NCBI RefSeq assembly: GCF_003550175.1
Contig: NZ_QXDF01000001.1
Coordinates: 2,008,501-2,072,500, forward strand
DNA from: Dichotomicrobium thermohalophilum
Lineage (GTDB): Bacteria > Pseudomonadota > Alphaproteobacteria > Rhizobiales > Rhodomicrobiaceae
Direction of reading: 5' to 3'
Length of the DNA: 64,000 nucleotides
The notes beneath the pieces are model-generated. The model had not been told where the DNA came from and ran no database searches. It worked only from the letters and a program-made list of their open reading frames with translations. Position 1 is the stretch's first letter. Every line of letters starts with the position of its first letter. Both the position numbers and the translations under genes were made by a program. Shown one piece after another: positions 36,947 to 45,682 of the stretch.

Positions 36947-38633
36947 GCACCGCCTCCATATAGCCCTGGATCACCGCGCCTTCCGGCACCACGCCCATCA
37001 CGCGCCCCCGCGCATCGACAAGCGGCACCGCCTCGCCGACGAAATCACGGATGCGGTCCATCGCCTCCCACAGCGTCGTCGTCTCGCGGAACACTAACTC
37101 GTCCTTGCGCGCGACCGCCCCGAGCGGCGTTTCCGGCGGTTCATCCACCACGTCCTGCAGGCGGATATGCCCCTGAAAAACGCCGTCCGCGCCGATCACG
37201 ACCGCCTCCGACCGGCCCACTGCGTTCAGCCGCGCCGTCAGCGCGCCAAGGCTCTCATCCGCGCGCATGGCGATGTAGTCCTGGCTGACATTCTCCGCGA
37301 CCGAGCGCACGCCGAGAATCGCCTTGTCCCGGCCAAGCGACAGGTCGAAGCCGCGCGCGGCAAGCTGCACGTCGAACAGCGAGCGCCCGAAAATCCGATA
37401 AGCGACGAGATTGGAGAATACCACCGCCACCATCGCCGCTATGGTCAAGTCGTAGTTCCGGGTCAGCTCGAACACGATGAGGATCGTCGTCAGCGGCGCG
37501 CCGATCACCGGGCTGGTCACGGCCATCATCCCGCAGATCGCGTACGGCACGATGCCCGAGTGGGCGAGCGGCAAGATCAGCGGCCAGACCATCCCGAAGA
37601 GCGCCCCCGCCATGACGCCGATCAGTAGCGCCGGGCTGAACACCCCGCCGACGAAGCCGAAACCGACGCACATTGCCGTCACTGCCAGCTTCGCCGCGAC
37701 CAGGACCGCCAGCTCATCGACGGTAAAGGCGCCCTCGATCGTGGCGAATCGCAACGTCTCCTTGCCAACGCCCAGCACCTCGGGAAGCTGCAAGGCCACC
37801 AGCCCAAGCACCAGGCCCGCCAGACCAGGCCGCACGGGCGCCGGCAGCCGCAAGCGCTGCGCCATGCGACCGGCGAAGGCGATCAGCCCCATGAACCCCG
37901 CGGCAAGATAGGCAGCGAGCACGCCCTGAACCGCGAACAGCACGAATTCATGCCCGTGCTCGACGCCGGCGAACTCGACGAGGAACAGCGGCGGGCGCTG
38001 GAGGATGACGTTGGCGATGACGTAGCCCGTCGCCGCGGCCACCGTGACGGGCGCAAAGGCACGCAGCGAATAATGCCGCAGGATCACTTCATGCGCGAAG
38101 ACCAGCCCGGCGATCGGCGCGTTGAACGCCGTCGAGATCGCCGCCGCCACGCCGCAGGCGATCGCCACGCTTTGCAGATCGCGCACCATCAGATTGAGCC
38201 GCTGCGCCAGCCCGCCGATCAGTGTGCCGAGATAGACAAGCGGGCCGTACTGCCCCACCGACGCGCCGCATCCGAGCGACACGAGGGCGGCCAGCGTGGA
38301 GGCAACCCCACTCTTGAAACTCGGCGGGGACTCGCGCGTCTGCACCGCCAGAATGGCGTCGGGCGGGCCAAGCCCCCGGCGCTCCGCGACCCAGCGCGAA
38401 ACGATCTGCCCGACAATCAGCCCGCCCACCGTGGGGACGAGAATTGTCGCGGCGGCCAGCAGGGCGGGTTGCGCCTCGTACTGGATGCGGGAATAGGCCG
38501 AGACCAGCAGCGCGTTGTTCAGCCAGAACAGCGCATCAATGAACGCCAGCGAAGCAAGCGATGCGGCTGCGCCGACCGTGAGGCCGACGAGCGACATGAT
38601 GACGATGCGATAGGCGCTCTCTAATCGCAGCAC
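36912..38633 (-). CDS. ClC-family chloride channel/transporter with CBS pair
   Basis: A 573-residue membrane protein: a ClC transport domain (about 1-430, many helices) and a C-terminal CBS pair (about 447-562), which usually senses adenine nucleotides. Relative to E. coli ClC, the GSGIP motif reads GLGPP (87-91) and GREGP reads GQYGP (127-131). The central serine is therefore Leu88 and the external gating glutamate is Tyr129. The internal glutamate is kept (Glu182 in FAHEVIL) and GxFxP is kept (GGVFSP, 329-334). The start is GTG with a poor ribosome-binding site. The binding-protein gene begins inside its last codons. Confidence 0.92.
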   Translation of the reverse strand: MLRLESAYRIVIMSLVGLTVGAAASLASLAFIDALFWLNNALLVSAYSRIQYEAQPALLAAATILVPTVGGLIVGQIVSRWVAERRGLGPPDAILAVQTRESPPSFKSGVASTLAALVSLGCGASVGQYGPLVYLGTLIGGLAQRLNLMVRDLQSVAIACGVAAAISTAFNAPIAGLVFAHEVILRHYSLRAFAPVTVAAATGYVIANVILQRPPLFLVEFAGVEHGHEFVLFAVQGVLAAYLAAGFMGLIAFAGRMAQRLRLPAPVRPGLAGLVLGLVALQLPEVLGVGKETLRFATIEGAFTVDELAVLVAAKLAVTAMCVGFGFVGGVFSPALLIGVMAGALFGMVWPLILPLAHSGIVPYAICGMMAVTSPVIGAPLTTILIVFELTRNYDLTIAAMVAVVFSNLVAYRIFGRSLFDVQLAARGFDLSLGRDKAILGVRSVAENVSQDYIAMRADESLGALTARLNAVGRSEAVVIGADGVFQGHIRLQDVVDEPPETPLGAVARKDELVFRETTTLWEAMDRIRDFVGEAVPLVDARGRVMGVVPEGAVIQGYMEAVHDLRREENAAA

Positions 38634-38718
38634 GTTGGCCCGGCTTCTGGCTGGGCAGGCCCGCGCGGCGGACCCGCATCACAAAGACCCTAGACCACCG
38701 AAGCCAGGCTGAAAATGC

Positions 38719-39183
38719 CTAGATGCTGTCGTCGGCCGTCTGGGGCGGGGAGACGGCGACGGTTGCCCATGCGCCCGCATAATCGCCCGTGTCGATCTTC
38801 CGGACAGTCCAGCGAAACTTGTAGACCTCGCCGGCGGCGTCGACGATGGTCACGCCGAAGACAGCACGGCCTTCGCCTTGTGCAACTTCCTCGATCGTAT
38901 GGGCCCGATGATTCAGCATCATGCGGTACAGCGGCCCTTCAAGCATCTGCGTGAACTTCGGCAGCGGTCCGGTCAGCGCCTTGTTCTGCGGATGCGCAAG
39001 GGCATAGGTCTGCTTGATACCGGCATCCTTGCGCGGATCGTCGTTGTTTCTAAGCGCCTCAAGCTGGATCGACACCACTTCCTTCGCGCTCAGCGCAGGA
39101 TCGGGTCGCTGGACGTCGAGCGCCTGGGCCGGCGCGGCGAAAAGCACTGCGAGAAGGACGAGGGCGGTGAGAATACGCATCAT
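38719..39183 (-). CDS. DUF4864-like exported protein
   Basis: A 154-residue protein with a clear signal peptide (MMRILTALVLLAVLFAAPAQA). The mature part (SIQLEALRNNDDP, YALAHPQNKALTG, EVYKFRWTVRKI) has the pattern I associate with DUF4864, an SnoaL/NTF2-like fold of unknown function. GGGAG precedes the ATG at 39183; the frame is open far upstream but without coding character. It lies between an isoaspartyl methyltransferase-like gene and ClC on the same strand (67 and 85 bp gaps). Confidence 0.7.
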   Translation of the reverse strand: MMRILTALVLLAVLFAAPAQALDVQRPDPALSAKEVVSIQLEALRNNDDPRKDAGIKQTYALAHPQNKALTGPLPKFTQMLEGPLYRMMLNHRAHTIEEVAQGEGRAVFGVTIVDAAGEVYKFRWTVRKIDTGDYAGAWATVAVSPPQTADDSI

Positions 39184-39250
39184 GAACACTCCCAAGGCTT
39201 GCCGTAACCTTGAGGGTACGCGCAGAAGCTGCCGCGGTTCAACTCGCCTG

Positions 39251-39943
39251 CTAGAACGAGAAGCCCTGCTGCCGCTCGAAACCGGGGAGAAGCGGCGCGC
39301 CACCGGAGAATTCGAGCTGGCCACTGACCCAGCCTTCGGACTTCTCATAGCTGTAAGCATAGCCGAAGGTGTCCTCGATCGCTGCGGTCGGCTCACGGAC
39401 AAAGGCCGCCAGCCGGCCGCCCTCGCCGAGCTGGTCGAGCAGCCTCTGCGGCACCTCGTCGACCGAGCCGTTGACCAGGATGACGTCGAAGGGTGCCTCG
39501 CTCGGATACCCCTCCGCCAGCGGCCCCTGAACCACAGCCGCATTGTCGATCCCAAGGCTGGTCAGGTTTTCCGCCGCCGCCTCGGCGAGTTCCGGGTCGC
39601 TCTCCAGCGCGACGACGGACTCCGTCAGCGCCGCAAGCAGTGCGGTGGAATAGCCGGTTCCACAACCGACATCCAGTGCAACGTCGCTGGGTTGCGGTCG
39701 CAACAAGTCGATCAGCCGCGTGAGCATCAGCGGCGCCATCATGTAGCGGGCATGGCGCGCGCCGCCGTTGAGTTTCTTGATCGCCAGGTGTTCTTCGGCA
39801 TAAGCGAGCGGGCGTAGCGAGGCCGGCACGAACACCTCACGCGGCACGCGGTAAAGCGCGCGCAACAGGCCCGGATCGCGCACACCGTTGGGGCGGATCT
39901 GCGATTCGACCATGTTCTCCCGCGCGCGTTTGTAGTCCGTCAT
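39251..39943 (-). CDS. Protein-L-isoaspartate O-methyltransferase family protein
   Basis: SAM-dependent methyltransferase of 230 residues. The SAM motif VALDVGCGTGYSTALLA and the post-motif DVILVNGSVDEVP are visible. The N-terminal segment MVESQIRPNGVRDPGLLRAL and VPREVFVP are typical of the PCMT-like group in Alphaproteobacteria, where the gene often stands beside tolC; no tolC is seen here. In classical PCMT the role is repair of isoaspartyl residues, but members of this sub-group may have other substrates. ATG 39943 has AGGAC upstream; the longer frame is not supported. Confidence 0.88.
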   Translation of the reverse strand: MTDYKRARENMVESQIRPNGVRDPGLLRALYRVPREVFVPASLRPLAYAEEHLAIKKLNGGARHARYMMAPLMLTRLIDLLRPQPSDVALDVGCGTGYSTALLAALTESVVALESDPELAEAAAENLTSLGIDNAAVVQGPLAEGYPSEAPFDVILVNGSVDEVPQRLLDQLGEGGRLAAFVREPTAAIEDTFGYAYSYEKSEGWVSGQLEFSGGAPLLPGFERQQGFSF

Positions 39944-40133
39944 GTCCTGTCCCCGCTCGTGCAACCCGTGACCGGCAAAAGAGCTCTGCGTCTGGATAGT
40001 GGGCAGCGCGTGACGCCCTGCGGCGCGGCCTGACCATAGATGAAACCGTTCCGCATCGCCATATATCAGGTAGGCAGCGGGCACAATATCATCCAGCACT
40101 TCAACGCGGTTTCAGAAGAGGTGTGAACCCGTT

Positions 40134-40160
40134 TTGCGTTTCGCTTTTCCGTGCTATATG
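40134..40160 (+). promoter_or_regulatory. Candidate promoter for tRNA-Cys
   Basis: TTGCGT (40134-40139) and TATATG (40155-40160) with a 15-bp spacer, ending 12 bp before the tRNA 5' end. It is similar to the hexamers upstream of gyrA. Confidence 0.45.
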
Positions 40161-40172
40161 ACGATCACAAGG

Positions 40173-40246
40173 GGCGCCGTGGCGGAGTGGTTACGCAGCG
40201 GCCTGCAAAGCCGTGTACCCCGGTTCGATTCCGGGCGGCGCCTCCA
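40173..40246 (+). tRNA. trnC: tRNA-Cys (anticodon GCA)
   Basis: A 74-nt cloverleaf. The acceptor GGCGCCG (40173-40179) pairs with CGGCGCC (40236-40242), the discriminator is U and CCA is encoded (40244-40246). The anticodon loop CTGCAAA gives GCA, and the T-arm is GGTTCGATTCC. The convergent DUF1353-like gene ends 6 bp further on. Confidence 0.97.
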
Positions 40247-40251
40247 CCACG

Positions 40252-40896
40252 CTAGACCTCCAGCGAACAGGGCGTGTCAGCATCCCAATAGCTTGCGGCG
40301 AACCGCTCCAGCGCCGTCTTGATCGCCCAGAAATCCTTTCGCGATTCCGAGATCAGCCCACCGGTCATCATCGTCTTGAGCGCCTCCAGAAGCGCCCGAT
40401 CCGCCGCCGCTTGCGTGACTTCGGGTGGCAGCTGCCCGCAGTGATGCAGGACGTAGTCCCAGTCGTGGATCAGGTAAGCCGGCAGGTAGCCGAAGCGGTC
40501 GATGCCGGAGACCAGCGTGGCCGCATCCGGGACGGTGCCGCCGTCGGTCAGGAACCGCCCCGGCTTGATGCGACGGCCGTCCGAGGTGGTGAAGGCGAAG
40601 GGCGCGACGGGATCGGGCACGTATTCCAGCAGGCGCGCCTTGGCCGAATCGCCCGAGACCCAGCGCAGGTTGATGCTCTCGACGTTCTCGAAGGCTCCGG
40701 TCGCGTATTCGTCCCAGACATACCAGTCGAAAATACCCTTGATTTCCGCTTCGGGCACGCCTGTCCGCTCGCGCTCCCCACGCTCCTTCTCGGCAATCGC
40801 GTCCTTGAGCTTCTCGCCGTTTGCCCCCAGCGCTTCGCGCGCGATCCGGTCGCGCAGCGCCAAATCCTCAAGACGCGCCTCCAGCCTGCTTGTCAT
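40252..40896 (-). CDS. DUF1353-like protein
   Basis: A 214-residue soluble protein without signal peptide or membrane helix. A charged helical N-terminal half (EKLKDAIAEKERGERERTG) precedes a segment PGRFLTDGGTVPDAATLV and YLPAYLIHDWDYVLHH. This looks like the 'TDGASVP...HDWLY' core of DUF1353, a small family also found in phages. GGGGGA precedes the ATG. Function unknown; the family link is tentative. It stops just after tRNA-Cys, a common integration neighbourhood. Confidence 0.6.
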   Translation of the reverse strand: MTSRLEARLEDLALRDRIAREALGANGEKLKDAIAEKERGERERTGVPEAEIKGIFDWYVWDEYATGAFENVESINLRWVSGDSAKARLLEYVPDPVAPFAFTTSDGRRIKPGRFLTDGGTVPDAATLVSGIDRFGYLPAYLIHDWDYVLHHCGQLPPEVTQAAADRALLEALKTMMTGGLISESRKDFWAIKTALERFAASYWDADTPCSLEV

Positions 40897-41062
40897 GGTG
40901 TCCCCCGATGGTCCGGTGTGCCATGGCGCTCCCGCCGCACTGATCAGTAAAGACTGACCTGAGGATCAGAGCAACAGCCGCGAGGGCAGCCCCACCAAAG
41001 CGTCAAGTTTGCTTGACAGTTTTCGCCCATCCGCCTAGCCTTCCAAGGGCAAGGAGCCGAAT

Positions 41063-41464
41063 ATGCCGCTTGTCCAGCTCACCTACGCATCTCGCCCTTT
41101 TGGATTCGACGAAGCCGTGCTCGGCACCATCCTGCTCGACGCACGCCGGTGCAATACACGCGACGGCATAACGGGCACGCTCATCGTTCGTCAGGACCTG
41201 TTCCTGCAACTGCTGGAGGGCCCGCCCGAGGTTGTCGACGCCGCCTACAACCGGATTGCGCGCGATGATCGGCACATCAACGTGCAACGGCTGACCCGGC
41301 GCGATGTGAGTGAGCGGCTTTTCGCGGAATGGGCCATGCGCCATGATCCCGCGCGTTCGTGGATGTGGAGCATGGACGAAGTGGCCGACGGTGCCGTCCA
41401 GCAGGCAACCGAAGCCGAGATCATGCAGGTCTTCGAGCGACTGCGCCATGAGCCGGCCGAGTAA
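41063..41464 (+). CDS. Stand-alone BLUF blue-light sensor protein
   Basis: A 133-residue protein made of one BLUF domain (about 1-95) and a short helical tail. Key flavin-site residues are present by comparison with cyanobacterial PixD: Tyr8 (LTYAS), Asn31 (RRCNTRDGITGTL), Gln49 (FLQLLEGP), Trp90 and Met92 (FAEWAMRH). The position before Asn31 is Cys30, where PixD has a second Asn. Such short BLUF proteins signal by binding a partner, since they have no enzymatic domain. An AAGGAG site lies 6 bp before the ATG. The gene stands alone, convergent with a small membrane-protein gene. Confidence 0.92.
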   Translation: MPLVQLTYASRPFGFDEAVLGTILLDARRCNTRDGITGTLIVRQDLFLQLLEGPPEVVDAAYNRIARDDRHINVQRLTRRDVSERLFAEWAMRHDPARSWMWSMDEVADGAVQQATEAEIMQVFERLRHEPAE

Positions 41465-41516
41465 CGGCGCGTGACCGTCCGGCCCGCGTCCCGGCGCCGC
41501 GAGGCACGCCGCACCC

Positions 41517-41774
41517 TCAGCGATCCTTGCCCGCCAGCCCCATGATGGCGGTGGCGATGCTTCCGGCCGCGAATGTCGACGCGAAGCTGAGAAAATATAA
41601 CGCGCCCACCGCAACCCGCGCCCGGCTCTCCCAGAACAGCGTGCCGATCCCCGCCACGTCGCTTACCAGGAGCCCCGCCCCGACCAGCACGCCGAGCGCG
41701 GCGCCTGCGCTTGCGTGGAGCAACAGAAAGCGGGTCCATTCGGACAGTGTGGCGGGTGCATGCCGGCGAGCCAT
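41517..41774 (-). CDS. Small two-helix membrane protein
   Basis: An 85-residue protein with two hydrophobic segments (about 17-38 and 53-79) and short basic ends. The sequence LHASAGAALGVLVGAGLL plus the C-terminal SIATAIMGLAG fits a conserved hypothetical often seen near aspS or rnd in Hyphomicrobiales, but I cannot name a function. A perfect GGAGG site lies upstream of the ATG. It is 69 bp downstream of aspS on the same strand. Confidence 0.75.
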   Translation of the reverse strand: MARRHAPATLSEWTRFLLLHASAGAALGVLVGAGLLVSDVAGIGTLFWESRARVAVGALYFLSFASTFAAGSIATAIMGLAGKDR

Positions 41775-41843
41775 GGTAGCCTCCAGGGTTGACCCGGAAA
41801 CTACGTATCGTGGCGGCTACAGGATGAGTCGCGCGCCGCCGCG

Positions 41844-43781
41844 CTATTTCTTCTGCTGCTGCGTCAGCGCCGGACGGATATTCAGCTCCTTGAGCTGCTC
41901 CGGCGAAACCTCGCTCGGCGCACCCATCATCAGATCCTCGGCCTGCTGGTTGAGCGGGAACATCGTCACCTCGCGGATGTTCGGCTCGTCGCAGAGCAGC
42001 ATCACCATGCGGTCCAGGCCCGGCGCGATGCCCCCGTGGGGCGGCGCGCCATATTGCAGCGCGCGCAGCATCCCGCCGAACTTCTCCTCGACCACCTCCG
42101 GGCCGTAGCCGGCGATGCCAAAGGCCTTGTACATGATCTCCGGGATGTGGTTCCGGATCGCGCCGGAGGACAGCTCGACCCCGTTGCACACCACGTCATA
42201 CTGCCAGGCGAGCACGTCCAGCGGGTCGGTCTCCCCGCGCTCGATGCTCTCCAGGACGTCGATCCCGCCCTGGGGCATTGAGAACGGGTTGTGCGAGAAC
42301 TCGACCTTCTTGGCGTCCTCGTCCCATTCGTACATCGGGAAGTCGACCACCCAGCAGAATTCGTAGCGCTCGGTATCGATCAGCTCCAGCTCCTCGGCGA
42401 CCTTCGTGCGCGCGCGGCCGGCGAAATCGACGAAGTGATTGGGCACCCCGGCGGTGAAGAACACCGCGTCGCCGTCGCTCAGACCCAGCTCGTTGCGGAT
42501 CGCCTCTGTACGCTCCGCGCCGATGTTCTTGGCCACCGGACCAGCGCCCTCGCCCTCGCGGAAGAAGATGTAGCCAAGGCCCGGCTGCCCTTCCTCCTGC
42601 GCCCAGTTGTTCATGCGGTCGCAGAAGGCGCGGGAGCCGCCGCCTTTGGCCGGGATCGCCCAGACCTCGGCGTTGTCATACCAGTCGCGCTTGCCCTTGT
42701 GCTTCTCCAGCAAGCTGGCGAACACCTTGAAGCCCGAGCCGCGGAAGTGTTCACTGACATCGCGCATCTCGATCGGGTTGCGCAGGTCCGGCTTGTCGGT
42801 GCCGAAACGGCGCATGGCATCCCAGTACCTGAGGCGCGGGAATTTTTCCGTGACCGGCCGACCTTCGCCGAACTCGATGAAGAGGTCGCGCAGCACCGGC
42901 TCCACGGCGTTGAAGACATCGTCCTGCTCGACGAAGCTCATCTCGATATCGAGCTGATAGAACTCGCCGGGCGAGCGGTCAGCGCGAGCGTCCTCGTCGC
43001 GGAAGCACGGTGCGATCTGGAAGTAGCGATCGAAGCCCGCGATCATCACGAGCTGCTTGAACTGCTGCGGCGCTTGCGGCAACGCGTAGAACTTGCCCGG
43101 ATGCAGGCGCGAAGGCACGAGGAAGTCGCGTGCGCCCTCGGGCGAGGAGGCGGTCAGGATCGGCGTCTGGAACTCGAAAAAGCCATCCGCCGTCATCCGG
43201 TGACGGAGCCACGCGACGATCTGCACGCGCTTCATGATGTTCCGGTGGAGCGTCTCGCGGCGCAGGTCCAGGAAGCGATAGCGCAGGCGGGTGTCCTCCG
43301 GATAGTCCGGCTCGCCGAACACGGGCAGCGGCAGCTCCTTCGCCTCCGAGAGCACGTCGAGCGAGTCGATCCGGATTTCGACCTCGCCGGTCGGCAGGTC
43401 GGGATTCACGGTGTCATCGGTCCGCGCCACGACCTTGCCGTCGACGCGCACCACCCACTCCGCGCGCAGGTCTTCGGCCAGCGTGAAATGTGCGTTCTCC
43501 GGCTCGATCACGCACTGGGTCAGGCCGTAATGGTCGCGCAGGTCGATGAACAGCAGGCCGCCATGGTCGCGCACGCGATGCACCCAGCCGGACAGGCGCA
43601 CCTGCGTTCCCACATCATCCTTGCGCAACTCGCCGCAGTTGTGCGTGCGGTAGGTGTGCGGCGCGACGCCGTCGCGCAACTCGGGGATGTGCGTGCGGTG
43701 CGACTGCGTTGCCGGCTTCTGTCTGGTCTGGCCCTGCTTGCCGGACTTGGCGGCCGTTGATTTCGCTTTCGCCTGAGCCAT
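41844..43781 (-). CDS. aspS: Aspartyl-tRNA synthetase
   Basis: Class II synthetase charging tRNA with aspartate (and possibly also tRNA-Asn, if the non-discriminating form). 645 residues: an anticodon-binding OB domain ([23 protein letters not shown]), the catalytic core with [20 protein letters not shown] and [16 protein letters not shown], and the GAD insertion of bacterial enzymes. The protein has a 40-residue Lys/Ala/Gln-rich N-terminal extension before the usual [10 protein letters not shown] start; no other in-frame start can remove it. Divergent from rnd across 239 bp. Confidence 0.97.
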   Translation of the reverse strand: MAQAKAKSTAAKSGKQGQTRQKPATQSHRTHIPELRDGVAPHTYRTHNCGELRKDDVGTQVRLSGWVHRVRDHGGLLFIDLRDHYGLTQCVIEPENAHFTLAEDLRAEWVVRVDGKVVARTDDTVNPDLPTGEVEIRIDSLDVLSEAKELPLPVFGEPDYPEDTRLRYRFLDLRRETLHRNIMKRVQIVAWLRHRMTADGFFEFQTPILTASSPEGARDFLVPSRLHPGKFYALPQAPQQFKQLVMIAGFDRYFQIAPCFRDEDARADRSPGEFYQLDIEMSFVEQDDVFNAVEPVLRDLFIEFGEGRPVTEKFPRLRYWDAMRRFGTDKPDLRNPIEMRDVSEHFRGSGFKVFASLLEKHKGKRDWYDNAEVWAIPAKGGGSRAFCDRMNNWAQEEGQPGLGYIFFREGEGAGPVAKNIGAERTEAIRNELGLSDGDAVFFTAGVPNHFVDFAGRARTKVAEELELIDTERYEFCWVVDFPMYEWDEDAKKVEFSHNPFSMPQGGIDVLESIERGETDPLDVLAWQYDVVCNGVELSSGAIRNHIPEIMYKAFGIAGYGPEVVEEKFGGMLRALQYGAPPHGGIAPGLDRMVMLLCDEPNIREVTMFPLNQQAEDLMMGAPSEVSPEQLKELNIRPALTQQQKK

Positions 43782-44020
43782 CGGTTCCGTGATCCTTCGC
43801 TTGCCGTTTCAAGCCGCGAAAAGCACATGCGAGGGCGCCTTTGTCAAGCGGGTGCTGGCGCGCTGTCGGGTCCGGCGATGCGCGTTGCGCGAGGCCGGCT
43901 CCGGGCGGATCGCTCTGCCGGCACATGAGCTTGCGACCTGGATGGGATTATTGGAAAACTGGTTCCGCGCGGGAATTTTGCAAGCCGTCTGACGACATCG
44001 CCTTCGCTGTGCGCTACAAC
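43782..44020. other. Divergent intergenic region aspS/rnd
   Basis: 239 bp expected to hold both promoters. No repeat, RNA gene or convincing -35/-10 pair was recognised; an A/T-richer patch (TGGGATTATTGGAAAACTGG) lies at about 43942-43961. Confidence 0.4.
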
Positions 44021-45250
44021 ATGCTCATGAACGATCAACCACCGCGCATCATCACCCAATCCCGCGATCTGGCCGAGCTATGCGGTGCCCTCGCCAAGGC
44101 CGACTACATCACGGTCGATACCGAGTTCATGCGCGAATCGACCTACTGGCCGAAGCTTTGCCTGATCCAGGTGGCCAGCCGTGAGGTCGAGGCGCTGATC
44201 GACCCGCTCGTAGTGGGCGATCTGGCGGCGCAGATCGCGTTTCTCCGGCCCTTCTTCGACCTGATGGCGAACGAGAACGTGGTGAAGGTCTTTCATTCCG
44301 GCCGGCAGGACATCGAGATCATCTATCACCTCGCCGGGCTGATCCCCAAGCCGGTGTTCGACACGCAGATCGCGGCGATGGTATGCGGCTTCGGCGAGTC
44401 CGTCGGTTACGTGTCGCTGGTCAACAAGCTTTGCAGGACCAAGCTCGACAAGACCTCACGCTTCACGGACTGGAGCCGCCGGCCTCTGAGCCGAAACCAG
44501 CTCGACTATGCGCTGGCGGATGTGACGCACCTGCGCGATGTCTATGAAAAGCTGCGGCGAAAGCTGCGCGCCAACCGGCGCGAGCCGTGGCTTGCGGAGG
44601 AAATGGCCGACCTGACCGATCCGGCGAACTACGCAATGACCCCCGAGGACGCCTGGAAGCGCATGAAGCTGAAGGTTCGCACGCGCCGCCAGCTTGCCGT
44701 GCTCATGGAGATTGCCGCTTGGCGGGAGCGTCTCGCACAGGAGGTCAATCAGCCGCGCCCACGCATCCTCAAGGACGATGCGATCAACGACGTGGCGATC
44801 CAGGCGCCCCAATCGGTCGAGGAGCTCTCGCGGCTGCGCACGATAAGCGAGGGCTTTGCGCGCTCGGCGCGCGGACAGGAAATCCTCGCGGCGGTTGCGC
44901 GGGGGCTGGAGTGCGAACTCGATCACGTGCCGGAACTGAAGCGCGGCGAGCCGATGCCGCCACAGGCCCAGGCGGTCGCCGATCTATTGCGCGTGCTGCT
45001 GAAGGCCGTGGCCGCGCGCAACGATGTCGCCCCGCGCCTGATCGCTACAAGCGATGATCTCGACAAGATCGCCGTGGACAGCGAGGCCGACGTTCACGCG
45101 CTGCATGGCTGGCGGCGGGAGCTGTTCGGTGAAAAGGCGCTGGCGCTCAAGGCCGGCCGGCTCACGCTGGGCATCGAGGACGGCCAAGTCACGACGTTTC
45201 CTAGCGCCGCGGAGGACAACACGGAACGCCCCCAGCGCGCCCGTGGCTAA
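44021..45250 (+). CDS. rnd: Ribonuclease D
   Basis: A 3'-to-5' exoribonuclease trimming tRNA precursors. 409 residues. The DEDD catalytic residues are visible in VDTEFMRE, HSGRQDIEI and YALADVTHL, followed by two HRDC-like helical regions. ATG 44021 or 44027 gives the expected N-terminus; the ribosome-binding site is poor for both, and the frame extending upstream to 43841 is not supported. Members in this lineage are typically 380-410 residues. Confidence 0.94.
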   Translation: MLMNDQPPRIITQSRDLAELCGALAKADYITVDTEFMRESTYWPKLCLIQVASREVEALIDPLVVGDLAAQIAFLRPFFDLMANENVVKVFHSGRQDIEIIYHLAGLIPKPVFDTQIAAMVCGFGESVGYVSLVNKLCRTKLDKTSRFTDWSRRPLSRNQLDYALADVTHLRDVYEKLRRKLRANRREPWLAEEMADLTDPANYAMTPEDAWKRMKLKVRTRRQLAVLMEIAAWRERLAQEVNQPRPRILKDDAINDVAIQAPQSVEELSRLRTISEGFARSARGQEILAAVARGLECELDHVPELKRGEPMPPQAQAVADLLRVLLKAVAARNDVAPRLIATSDDLDKIAVDSEADVHALHGWRRELFGEKALALKAGRLTLGIEDGQVTTFPSAAEDNTERPQRARG

Positions 45251-45340
45251 GCCGAAAAAATCCAGCGCGTGGACACCTCACCGGGATTGCGTCGTCGCTT
45301 TGCTCGCACTGACGCAGCCAGCGACGCCCCCGAACTCCAG

Positions 45341-45682
45341 CTAACCGAGCTCGTCGTCCGACGCGTGCTCCTGCAGCGCTTGGAGGATGCGCGAGCGTTC
45401 CGGCTCTGGTTGCCGATCGACCACGTCGAGCACCCGGCGCAACTCCCGCCGCAACCCGTAAATCTGGTCCATCAGATCAAGCACGACGGGCACTGCCTCG
45501 TCATTGATGCCCATGCGCTGGCGCAAATCCGCGATCAGGGAGACACGCGCAATGTCGACCTCGGTGAAGGTATAATCCTCCTCCGAGCGAGCTGGACGGA
45601 TCCAGCCGTACTCGATCCAGACGCGCAGATCGGTCTCGCTGACGCCTTCGACTTCGAGAATGACCTCACGAATGCCGCGCAT
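45341..45682 (-). CDS. cbpM: Chaperone modulator CbpM
   Basis: A 113-residue MerR-like helical protein (VSETDLRVWIEYGWIRPARS, then a coiled C-terminal part) that in E. coli binds the J-domain of CbpA and inhibits it. The ATG overlaps the CbpA stop as TGATG, so translation is coupled to its partner. A GTG one codon earlier is possible. The order cbpA-cbpM is the usual one. Confidence 0.88.
   Translation of the reverse strand: MRGIREVILEVEGVSETDLRVWIEYGWIRPARSEEDYTFTEVDIARVSLIADLRQRMGINDEAVPVVLDLMDQIYGLRRELRRVLDVVDRQPEPERSRILQALQEHASDDELG

Noticed and set aside
40246-40260. Attachment site at the 3' end of tRNA-Cys
   Set aside because: I found no repeated copy of the tRNA 3' end in the following sequence and no integrase gene.
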